64,000 nt of DNA, taken from contig JAMWFC010000060.1 in NCBI GenBank assembly GCA_027475525.1, positions 1,116,001-1,180,000 of the forward strand, read 5' to 3'. This document shows positions 22,501 through 32,577 of this stretch, piece by piece. Each line of letters opens with the position of its first letter. Position 1 is the stretch's first letter. This DNA comes from Macrolepiota albuminosa. Lineage: Eukaryota > Basidiomycota > Agaricomycetes > Agaricales > Agaricaceae. The position numbers were made by a program, and so were the translations under genes. Below the pieces are notes generated by a model that had not been told where the DNA came from, searched no databases, and saw only the letters and a list, made by a program, of their open reading frames with translations.

Positions 22501-24107
22501 TTCAATATTTCACCGAGCGATCCGTCGAAATATCAACGGATTTACTAACAAGCTGGGAAGCCGGAATAGCTAAGGCAGAAAGGCTCGGAGAGGAGGGAAA
22601 CCGTAAAGCAATGGATATTCTGAAAGCTCGTACAATGACCTTCAATAGTGCAAGTGAAGACCGAATGGCAGCAGACAGTGGAAACCACTCAATGGATGTT
22701 GCAGCGACGGATATTCATTCCTTCTGGATTCAACTTGCCCTTGACATTGAGGAGCAGCAGTAAGGTGTATTGCTGATGGCCCAAACTATTTCACTAATTG
22801 GATGCTCAGAATTGCAATTCAGGACCAGATTCGCCGTTTGAATCGGCATGCAAGCAATGATGATTGGCAAAAGGTCGAGGCGGAAAGAGAAATATTAAGG
22901 GTTCGACTCAATGTCCTTGCTGCTTCTCAGGACAGGAGCGGGTTCATTGCTGGTGGAAGGCGGACTGCCCCCCTGGAACCGGATGAAGTTCCCGGAGCCT
23001 TTGACGACAATGAAATGGCGGAAGATGGACAACCAGCGGATCCGCTGGTACCGCCGGCGGATAACCTTGAACCAACGGATGTAGTTGTTCCAGAAGATTT
23101 TGAAATCTCCTTCCCATCTATGATCATGGGTAATGTCTCACCATTAACAATGATAGAGCGCAATCTGTGCTTGATTCAAATTGAAAGGCTCCTGCAAGCC
23201 CTTCGGGTAATGTCTCACCATTAACAATGATAGAGCGCAATCTGTGCTTGATTCAAATTGAAAGGCTCCTGCAAGCCCTTCAGGAATTCATTGCAGAGAA
23301 ATCATTCCTATATTCTATCTGTGCTTGATTCAAATTGAAAGGCTCCTGCAAGCCCTTCAGGAATTCATTGCAGAGAAATCATTCCTATATTCTCATGTCG
23401 TCTGATTCAAATTGAAAGGCTCCTGCAAGCCCTTCAGGAATTCATTGCAGAGAAATCATTCCTATATTCTCATGTCGTCCAGGTCACCCCAAGCAAGAAT
23501 GTGAAAGCTCGAGCTCGCGCATCTCTTCAAAGAATCCAGGCCTCAATCCTGGTGAAGGCTCATGCCTATGCACAATGCCGCAGTGCTCTGCTGCGACTGG
23601 GATCGGACCCCAGCATTCAGAGAAAGTATCCAGTTCTACAGAAAGCGGATTTGAATGCAAGCACAGCTATATGAGATCCCAACATTCCTGGTTCATCAAG
23701 GATCAAGGTATCTTGGATATGGCACTCTAATTCTGATGCAGAAAATGAATCTGCAACTATTTCTGAATGTGAGTCCTCTTGTTAACATTTCCGTTATCAT
23801 TACATCTGTTCGTGAACATATCTCTTCAGTTAATCGTGTTCATTATCTACATGCTAGAGCACAACGCAACAGATGGACAGAGGAATGTCAGCTTGTCACG
23901 AGTGAAATGGAGTGGACAGTTCAGTATTTCTTCAACCAGGCAGATATTTGGTCGAAGTGTGGTATGTCAGTGAAGAAAAGAGGTCTCCAGTCATATGCCC
24001 ACAAAAAGGTGGCCATGTGGCAAGAATTGGCCTCGATGGCAATTGATAAATTTAGGCGGGTGCTTCCTGATTTTATTCCCCCCCAAACTGCAAGAGATCC
24101 GCTGTGA
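22501..24107 (+). pseudogene. KDZ transposase, C-terminal fragment (KDZ-2)
   Basis: Begins at the codon for FTERSVEISTDLL, matching KDZ-3 from 46298, and runs to the TGA at 24107. Same intron positions as KDZ-3 (GTAAGG donor near 22751; GTGAGT donor near 23767). The catalytic core is absent, so it cannot be an active transposase. Three overlapping 77-bp duplications (23128, 23240, 23326) disrupt the middle. It is uninterrupted at the site where KDZ-3 carries 12.1 kb of nested retroelements (near 23686), so it serves as the empty-site control. A tail of CGGAT repeats follows at 24110-24200. Confidence 0.85.
23128..23479. repeat. Three successive 77-bp perfect duplications
   Basis: Offsets of exactly 77 at 23128/23205, 23240/23317 and 23326/23403 give four copies of a core beginning ATTCAAATTGAAAGG. 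KDZ-3 has one copy. Confidence 0.9.
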
Positions 24108-25500
24108 AAATGGTGGATGCAGAGACGGATTGATGTGACGGATGCAGAGACGGATTGATGTGACGGATGCAGAGACAGATTGAACTGATGGATGCAGCTT
24201 GCTGCCATCAGCGGATGATTGGAACGGATTTGTGACAGTCACGTGCAATGGAATTGTTGAAAATCACTTTTGTTTACAAGGCACAAAAATCTGATACATA
24301 GCAGTATCCGCTTCTACAAGCAAGAGTGCAATGGCGTCTACCTCTGTACCACACAATGTCTTGTCCCAAGCTACTGTACTAGAAAATTTGCAAGAGGTTG
24401 TTGACTACATTGAGTCACGCCTCATTGCAGCACTTTCCATATTTGGCAATCTTCCACCAAGTCTTGAAGTGGAAGAGGCATGGATTATCCAGCATCTAGA
24501 CAAGAAGTTGGTAAGATAACTTCAAAATGTGTAAATATATTAGGATCTGACTGTGTGCCATAGAACTTTGTATTGTCATATCTGGGGGCTGCATCACTAA
24601 ATAATGTGGTCTGCAATGTCCCAGACATTATCAAAAGCATGAGCCGATTTTTCCCTCTCCAAAATCAGCAAACTTTGCCCACAGAGATCCTGGAGTTTGT
24701 TGATGGCCGTCAAGGTCTTATCAGGAATCTGTATGGCTGTGATTGGTGGAACCACATTGGCCGAGAGGATGTTCAGGTCTTAAGCAATGAAACGCTGGAG
24801 CATTGCCTTCTCGTACATCAGCAAGGCTTCCACTCTCTTGAAAGCTTCTTGGCATGCAACCGCCGGCCGCCCATGACATTGCCATCCGATGGATTGGTAT
24901 CCGTCCCAGCATCAGACGATTTTGCTCCATGTGTTTGCAGGTAGCGGATCCACCAGAGGCCACCAGCGGACGCTTCTAGCCCTAGACAAGTGGCGGTTGC
25001 TGGATAGGACGGAACATGTGCCAATGGCCAACGATATGATCCGCCTGTTTGCTGGCAGCAAGTCTGTTGCTGCTTCCGTTGTCAGTTCCGTTGCCAGGTC
25101 CGTGGATCCTGCTCGGACGGGCCAATTGACAGGCATCGAGTCCCATACCAACAATATTGATGGTGAGCAGCCTGATCCTCAAGACTGCCTCTCCATGGCC
25201 CATCCTACCACTCTCCCTGATGTCGACTCTCCCCAATGGCCATCCCTGACACATATCGAACCCTCGAGCGCACAACATCCATTCCACCACCTCTACAGTC
25301 AGAGTAAACCTGGACTGGTGTATGGCCCTACAATGGAAAACTCTCACGTTGTGGTTCAACCGGCATCCCAACTTCCTTCCGCCCCAGCAGCTCATGTCCG
25401 TGGGACATTCAGGGAGCTGGGGGAAACTGACGACGACCAGGTGGATATTCCTAATCCATCCATTAGTGAGCCTGACTTAGAGGGTATCCCTCCTTTGTTC

Positions 25501-25654
25501 ATTCCTGCGGAAGAGGAGATGGAAGACGAATCTTTGCCGCCTTTGTTCATTCCTGCGGAAGAGGAGACGGAAGACTCATTCCTGCGGAAGAGGAGATGGA
25601 AGACGAATCTTTGCCGCCTTTGTTCATTCCTGCGGAAGAGGAGACGGAAGACGA
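25501..25654. repeat. 77-bp perfect tandem duplication (25501-25577 / 25578-25654)
   Basis: Falls within genuine in-frame LPPLF coding repeats but its period of 77 is not a multiple of 3. Confidence 0.85.
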
Positions 25655-25940
25655 ATCTTTGCCACCTTTGTTCATTCCTGCGCAAGAGGAGATGGAAGAG
25701 GATTCTTTGCCTCCTTTGTTCATTCCTGCGGAAGAGGAGACGAAAGACAATGATTTGCCCCCTTTGTTCATTCCTGCGAAAGAGGAGATGGATGACGATT
25801 CTTTGCCACCTCTATTCATTGTTGGTGAAGGAGCAGAAGGACTAATAGCGATGGAGACCGTGGTGGCCGGTGATGGCGGACAAACGGAAGTCCGGAGCGG
25901 CAGACGTATGGCGACCGAGGACGAAGAAAACCTTCTGCCA

Positions 25941-26094
25941 CTATTTCTTGTGACGGCAGAAGAGACGGATGGAGGCATGGCAGCCAATGACAAAGAAAAT
26001 CTTCCACCACTTTTTGACTATTTCTTGTGACGGCAGAAGAGACGGATGGAGGCATGGCAGCCAATGACAAAGAAAATCTTCCACCACTTTTTGA
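25941..26094. repeat. 77-bp perfect tandem duplication (25941-26017 / 26018-26094)
   Basis: Absent from the KDZ-3 copy of gene C; creates a premature end at 26030. Confidence 0.9.
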
Positions 26095-27020
26095 TGTAAC
26101 GGCTCTTCAAATCCCGTCTTCCCCCTTCCAACAATCTCCTTCTCCAACCCTACCGACTGGTAACAATGTCCAGGAGTGGGAGGAATATGAGACACGTATG
26201 ACTCGACGTGAGGATCAGAGAAGAATTAACGAATTGTATCAACAACGTGAGTATAATTTGGCACTGGTAATCATAGTTAATTTATTTCAACAGAACAAGA
26301 ATTTTGCGCTAGAGCAAAACATGGTCGATGTAGGCCCATTGGCCCTTTCAATCAAGCTGGTCGTACTGATGATGTGTCTGTTGATATGTCAGAGTCACCC
26401 TCACCATCTTCATCGTCAGGCCTGATAGCAAACTATGAAGACATCACACTTCCCAGACCTCAAGGGCCATATACACCGGACGACTTTGCATTTTTGACAG
26501 CAGACTACCTGCTTGATGAGGATTTGTTCTATTCAGACACATTACATGAATCTAATGAAGAGGAGGAATACACATCGGACGAGTAATTTAATCCTTAGTT
26601 ACTATAATTCTTGGCTTTTCCGTTGGTTATTTTTCGTCAAGATTATCTGTCCTGTTGTGCCGCTGACAAATCCATTATAATTCCGTTTGATCCGTTACCT
26701 CCAGTTGTGCACTAGAAGGAACATAAAGTGACAATATTCTGCTAGACCACAGGACATTCTGTGGATTATACATAAATATCACTCTAGTATTGTGTACTAG
26801 GCTACAGCACTTTACTACAGACATTTCAATTAGTTTGGACAGGACTCAGGTCCACTAAGATTAACCGTCCCATTGTTTTGTTCCGTTATGCCACTCTCAT
26901 GAACGCAAAAAACAACACACTCTTCAACAATTACACAAGGAGGACTTGAACCCTCGAATTGGGCAGTAGAAAGACGTAAATAACAATTAGTAAAACAAAG
27001 TTATGTCATGTATAATGATG

Positions 27021-27100
27021 TGCACTAGTGGGATTCGAACCCGCCTCTTGTACACAATATGAAATATCAATGTATCAATATTCCATTCGACCACAGATCC
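27021..27100 (-). other. tRNA-like module (KDZ-2 right)
   Basis: Minus strand: A box TGGTCGAATGG, B box GGTTCGAATCC; the same module is at 62481-62560. Confidence 0.5.
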
Positions 27101-27302
27101 TTACCAAAAATTAGTACAGTTTACATCTAGTGCAAAAATGATGTCACTATGTTTAAATTCCATTCGACCACAGATCCTTACCAAAAATTAGTACAGTTTA
27201 CATCTAGTGCAAAAATGATGTCACTATGTTTAAATGAGGACCTTGCTTTGTTTATCATATGGTGTAGTAAATAACAATTAGCTAAAAACAGTGAGACGAA
27301 AA

Positions 27303-27381
27303 TGCACTAGTAGGAATCGAACCCGTCTACTGCAAGACATAATAAAGACCAATGGATAATATTCCACTAGACCACCGATGC
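27303..27381 (-). other. tRNA-like module, type 3 (KDZ-2 right)
   Basis: Minus strand: A box TGGTCTAGTGG, B box GGTTCGATTCC. Confidence 0.5.
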
Positions 27382-27461
27382 TTACTTTACATTGCTATGA
27401 TGTAAATAAACATCAGTCTATTCTTCTGTGTGTGGTCAAAAATATTTGAGTTCGATCTCAA

Positions 27462-27540
27462 TGCACTAGGAGGAGTCGAACCCACCTAATGCAAGATACA
27501 AGGAATACCAATGAGAAATATTCCACTACACCACAGACGC
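27462..27540 (-). other. tRNA-like module (KDZ-2 right)
   Basis: Minus strand: A box TGGTGTAGTGG, B box GGTTCGACTCC; same type as 38935-39013. Confidence 0.5.
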
Positions 27541-27757
27541 TTCATGTATAATGCTATGGTGTAAATCAATATCAGTCCAATATTCCGCTACAAACCATGG
27601 TTTTCCTCTTTCCTGTATACTTCTATGGTGTAAATAAATATCAGTCTAATATTGTCAATTCAATACAGATGCACCAGTTGCAGTAAAATCTCTATCTGTT
27701 CAAATTCTGTATGGGTCTGTTTGTGCACTACATGAACACCGTCCTGACTTGTAGCAA

Positions 27758-27837
27758 GCGCCTGTGGTACAATGGAATATTCATCAATTGATATTTCATA
27801 TTGTGCACAAGAAGTGGGTTTGACTCCCAATAGTTCA
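27758..27837 (+). other. tRNA-like module, type 2 (KDZ-2 right)
   Basis: A box TGGTACAATGG; B box GGTTTGACTCC, a C to T change at the CpG. Confidence 0.45.
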
Positions 27838-28286
27838 CATTATATAATAGCAGCAGGCCACTGACGTCTGCTAGCATCATGAATTTGATCCGTTGAAAAC
27901 TCCAGAGATTTCTGCAGCGGGATAAGATGGACGAGTTGACGCATGTGGTCATTCCAGTGCTCATGACCAGTTGATAATACACTGTGGCAGGCTACCTTTG
28001 TGCTGGTCTTTGTAAAAAAGGTAGTCAGCCCTAGTGTATCGTCACTTGTCATGTGAACTGGAATGATTTCATGTGTCAACTCCTCTTTGTAAAAAAGGTA
28101 GTCAGCCCTAGTGTATCGTCACTTGTCATGTGAACTGGAATGATTTCATGTGTCAACTCCCCCATCCTTTCTTGTTTCAGTAATTCCTAGAGTTTTGGTC
28201 AGATCCACTACCACAGGTGCATACTCCAGGTCAGTGCGATGTATATGTGGAGCAAAAATGCACCCATATAAAAACACAGCATTAGT

Positions 28287-28375
28287 CCCTGTTAAGGTGA
28301 AGTAGGAGTAGAACCCACCACTGTACACAATATTGAATGTCAATAAATGAATATTCCACTGAACCACTGGGACTG
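28287..28375 (-). other. tRNA-like module, type 1 (KDZ-2 right)
   Basis: Minus strand: A box TGGTTCAGTGG, B box GGTTCTACTCC. Confidence 0.45.
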
Positions 28376-29164
28376 GTTGCACCGCTGACATCAGCTGGCT
28401 CACATGCCAACGTCAGCTACCGTCCGCTACCGTCTGCTGGCATGCCAGCGGACAGCGGACACTCACGCACCCTCTTCCACCCTTCCCCCTCTTTCTCCCC
28501 AGTGCCATCCTCTCCACTCCCCACACTACCTCACACGCCACCCCCATCCACCACATGCACCCCGCTTCCCTCCTCCCCCCTGACCTGACGTCCGACGTCT
28601 GCTACGTCCGCTGGCCACCCCCATCCACCACATGCACCCCGCTTCCCTCCTCCCCCCTGACCTGACGTCCGACGTCTGCTACGTCCGCTGGCATACCAGC
28701 GGACACCCACGCTCCTCCCCTTCCTCCTTCCCCCTCTTTCTCCCCACCCCCATCCCTCTTCCGCCACCCCCCACGCTCTCCGAGACGCCACCCCATGCGG
28801 CGGACACCCACGCACCCCGTTTCCTTCTCTCCCGCCCTGATGCCGGACGATGCCGGGGGTTGCCAACAGATTCCCGTGGATTCCGACGGATACCAGCAGA
28901 TATTTGGTAGATGCCAACGGATGCCGATGGATGCCAGCAGGTCACGACGGCTGCCGATGAACTCCGACGGATGCCAGCTGATGGCCAGCTGATGGCCAGC
29001 TGATGGCTGCTGATGCCAACGCCCCTTTCAGGCCACAAAAACTCTTTTGGGAGGTATGCCACCCCCCTTCCACCTCAAAAAATTCATATGGGAACCTGCG
29101 GAAACGTAGGTGGGCGTCCATTCATTGTGTTATCTGACCTTTGAATCTATCCGTTAGTAACGGA

Positions 29165-29243
29165 CCTGTGGTGCAATGGTTAAATGTGTGTTCCGTTGCT
29201 GGAGGCTTTCCCAAGGCCGGGGGTTCGATTCCCCCCCACAGGC
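29165..29243 (+). other. Class-II tRNA-like module (KDZ-2 right)
   Basis: Complete 7-bp acceptor stem CCTGTGG/CCACAGG and 5-bp T stem, B box GGTTCGATTCC. Confidence 0.55.
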
Positions 29244-29951
29244 ATACGGCGGGCAAGACGAAGTTACTTTTTTCCTTGGTCCAACCAGACTCCGTGGACC
29301 TGCGTAGGCCTCTGTGCATGTCCACTGGTGTCCTGCGCAGGCCTGGGAGGGCCCGCATAGGTTTGAGTCCGTCGATGTACGTCTGCGTGGATGTCCGCTG
29401 GTGGCTTGCGTAGGCCTGCGTAGATTTTCAGGGCCCTTTTGTGGACGTATGCTGGTGTCGGGGGTAGGAAAAGGATGGAAGGGGAGATGCGCAGCCTCGA
29501 GTTATTGCGGGGAGGAATGGAGAGGGGAGGGAAATGGGGAACCTCAAGGAGGGTTTATTCATGCCATGAAGTCCGCCAATGGAGGAGGTTTTCACTCGTG
29601 TGCTGATGCCCTGGGGAACCTCAAGGAGGGTTTATTCATGCCATGAAGTCCGCCAATGGAGGAGGTTTTCACTCGTGTGCTGATGCCCACCGGCGGCCGC
29701 TGATGCACATTGACGTCCGCTAGTGTCCACTGGCATCTGCCGGGCCTGCATGCGCATGTATGTGCCCGCCTTTTATCGATCCACTGGACCATGTCATACA
29801 GCACATTGTGACACGTCCGCAGCTCTGTATTCTACGGCACTGTGGGGACTGCTCCGCTCCAGTGTAGCGGACTCCGCTGGACACGTATAGTACGGCACAA
29901 AGCAGGCTCCCGTACAACGTATGACACGTACCATTGTGATGTCTCTATGTG

Positions 29952-30069
29952 GGAGAGGAGCTCCAATATCTAAATTCTCAGGACAAGGTGCTGGTGTTGC
30001 CTTCATATTAACAGTTTTGAGTATACTTGCATTATTATAGTCTTTGATGACAGCATTGATGATGCCCAA
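29952..30069 (-). pseudogene. Gag-like gene of the YR-type retroelement, piece beyond KDZ-2
   Basis: Minus-strand MGIINAVIKDYNNASILK...PCPENLDIGAPL reads through the GGAGAGG duplication into HLTYFYTKNEIHQLVESKAL at 19693. I could not place the gene's start upstream of 30069. Confidence 0.55.
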
Positions 30070-31140
30070 AAGTAGATCAGTAGCAGATACAGTTTATGGC
30101 TACTGACCTGTATAAAATATGTTTGTGCATGCTAAGGGTTGAGGGAGTCCCAGGAAGTTCCCAGAGAACAAGTTAGAAGATGAGTTGAACAATGAGATTT
30201 GGTGAAAGTTGGTAACAATAGTCAGTAAGAATGGGTGGCAAGGAAGATGCACTAATGACAAAGTGCACCTAAAGGATAAGAAGAGGTAGATAGGAGTAAG
30301 TGTCGTGTAGTATGTAGTTGCAAGTAGTACTGATAGTTCTGGGGCTTTCTTGAAGTCTTAGAAAGTTGCCTCTAATCTACACTGATGCTTGATGATAAAG
30401 TTGATGTATTGATTGCTTCACAGAATATCAAAGATCCTGCAATGCAAAGGTATCTCAACAAACTCCAGCCTAAGTGATTCACTCCCTGGGAACCATCAAG
30501 CCTTTGCCTATCAATTGCCTGGTTATTCTCTACTCTACTTGAACTATTTATACTAATTTTCCAGTGCACAGACCACCAGATCACATGACTTTTGCTCTTG
30601 ACCTCCCAGCATTCCTGACCTAATTTGTTGTTCCATTTTCCATTTTGGTGATGCATGTTTCAGTGCCACCATTCCATTCATCTCTTCCTTCCTCTATTCA
30701 ATGCATGTTTCAGTGCCAGCATTCTATTTATCTCTTCCTTCCTCCATTTAATGCATGTGCCACCATTCCATTCATCTCTTTTGATGTCCCTCCATGCTTA
30801 TTTCTCTTTCTCCTTTTAGTCATGTCAAATCGGACATTGTCAGATCAGATCTTGATCTAGATCATCACAATTGGATCTCATTTTGTCACCTCTGCCAGCT
30901 TCCATGCTTCCTCTTCCCATAACAGTGATTGGACTATTGTTGAGTTGATAGCTTGAGCTGGTCCCTGCCCTTTGTTCTGTACTGTCTGTGTATTTATTGG
31001 GGTGTTTTTGGAGATATAATTTGTTGAGACTGCTACCAGGAGGCTTACAGTTTTCAGCTTTATGATTAAATGTTTATTTTGACTTCTGGTGCATGTTGTG
31101 TCTCTGACTGCTGGTACAGCATCATATCTCAGTCATGGGG
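30070..31140. other. Unassigned stretch
   Basis: A 94-codon minus-strand open frame (30656-30372) with no domain I recognise, and a short C/T-rich repeat (30650-30790). Nothing else supported. Confidence 0.3.
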
Positions 31141-31433
31141 AAATACCATCATTCCAACTTATAAACGCTGCTGCCAGCTAGCGATACCTTGTGCTTTCTA
31201 AATAATGCCATCTGTCAATGCTTGCTGACAGTGTGATGCCAGCTGTTACTTGTCATTCTGGCTGCCGTCAGTGCTATCACTAATTGGGTACATTGGTTGC
31301 CATGCATGGCTGTTGGGAATGACTTAAAATGGATAAATTGTGTGCACCAAGTTCAGAATAGGTGTGGCAAGATGTCCAGAGCTGATGCTGAGCCTGCCAT
31401 TAATGCACCTAGCCTGTGTGGGGTCCTATCATC
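31141..31433 (-). mobile_element. Gypsy LTR fragment, decayed, minus orientation
   Basis: Reads as the reverse complement of the first part of the 952-bp LTR (TGATAGGACCCC start at 31433). It is followed rightwards by CTCCCCT and the sequence next to the 3' LTR of the intact element (CTGTCTTCAGTCA at 31461), so it is the 3' LTR of a minus-strand copy. Confidence 0.7.
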
Positions 31434-32577
31434 TCCCCTCAAGTGCAAAATTAACTGTCTTCAGTCATCAAAAATAGCTACTATTACTGTTTTCTGACTG
31501 GTAGTCTGTGTGTCTGCTGAAATCTCTTATAGTTCTAGCACATTGATGATGCCAACTATGGTTGGGTGTGCTGAACGTATATGCAGTACAATGCCATCTT
31601 CAGCATCTGGTATGCATAGTTGTGAGGAGTTCTGATACAGTTCCAGTGTGCTTGAGTAAATGTGATAGAATGACACACTAGATGATAGCACCTTGGATGC
31701 TACCTAGCAAACTGTAAGCGCTGTAGTTTAGGCAAAGATATAGAAATGAAGACAAATAGCACAGTATATTGTGCCTGTAGGTGGCACCATAAACAATGAA
31801 GATGAGATAGACAAAGTTAGGTCAAACTAGTGTGATTTGAATGCTAAGTGTAACTGGGTGCTCAAAGGATTATGATATTATATACATGTGTAGTAGCTAT
31901 CTTTTATACTATATACTACTGCATGTCCAAGATAAGTCCATTTGCAGTGCTACCAATTAGCGCCTCTCCTCATGGTCTCAGCTAATGGTAACCTGTCAAT
32001 GGCAACTAACAGCACATGGATAATGGTGACCAACAGCATTCTAGCCCATGGGACACAGTGACTCTAAATTGACTTAGAACTGTATAAGTCTGCTCACTTT
32101 TAATATAAATTCTGATTGGCCAGGCCACTCCAGGATATAGTCAGAAAATCCTTGACAAATGCTATGAGTGCTAATATTAGCACTAAACATTGTATCAATT
32201 TCTGATAAGTCAAAATGTTGGGCTTGAGTATATCCTGTGCCATCATCATTGATTCTTTAGATTTCTGATTGAAATGCCTCATCAAATAGCAGTGCCTAAT
32301 GCTAACCCCTTCTAGAAGTAATCAGGGTTTAGTCAGAGTTATCTCTCCACCATCATGCTAGTGCTATGGATCCTAGGTCTTCTAAATCCTTGAAATCAAC
32401 AGATAGCATGTGCTGAAGGACTGCAAATTGTTGGATGAAGCTGATAAGCAAGGCTTGCAACAGGATGCCAAAGTCAGAGATATTCCGAGTCTTAAAAGGC
32501 CACTAGAGTCTTCAGTCTGTCAAATGTTGGTAAGCCCATAATGTCCCTTGATGTGCTCAGCCCAAGTAGAAGCTTAT
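31434..32577. other. Decayed retroelement DNA, no gene
   Basis: About 60 bp of gypsy 3' internal sequence, then AT-rich DNA. The last few hundred bases end in a second TGATAAG-type LTR edge at 32577, preceded on its element strand by a purine tract. Confidence 0.4.

Larger units (their letters stand above)
24331..26586 (+). pseudogene. Accessory gene C (KDZ-2), LPPLF-repeat protein
   Basis: Copy of the intact gene at 59987-62039. Same ATG, same intron after KKL (GTAAGA donor at 24511), same last intron (GTGAGT near 26247). Broken by an extra T in the T-run near 24917 that truncates the protein after ASDDF, and by two 77-bp duplications (25501 and 25941). The acidic LPPLFIPAEEE repeat has one more apparent unit than KDZ-3 because of the 25501 duplication. 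Function unknown. Confidence 0.75.
19694..29951 (+). mobile_element. KDZ-2: internally deleted KDZ transposon, TSD GGAGAGG
   Basis: Termini CAGGGTAGGG (19694-19703) and TCTCTATGTG (29942-29951) enclose the TIR core CATCACAA/TTGTGATG. Direct 7-bp duplication GGAGAGG at 19687-19693 and 29952-29958. Contains the gene-A-side arm, the C-terminal third of the transposase and accessory gene C, then the gene-C-side arm. Genes A and B and the transposase N-terminus are missing: a deletion joins arm spacer to transposase exon at about 22500. Skipping the element restores an open frame in the gag-like gene of the host retroelement. Confidence 0.85.
26587..29951 (+). repeat. Right terminal arm of KDZ-2 (gene-C-side arm, CACATAGAGA terminus)
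   Basis: From gene C outward: two degenerate half-modules (near 26740 and 26940), five fuller modules, GC-rich palindromic part (28380-29000), class-II module, TIR. 77-bp duplications at 27080, 28008, 28538 and 29535. Confidence 0.8.
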
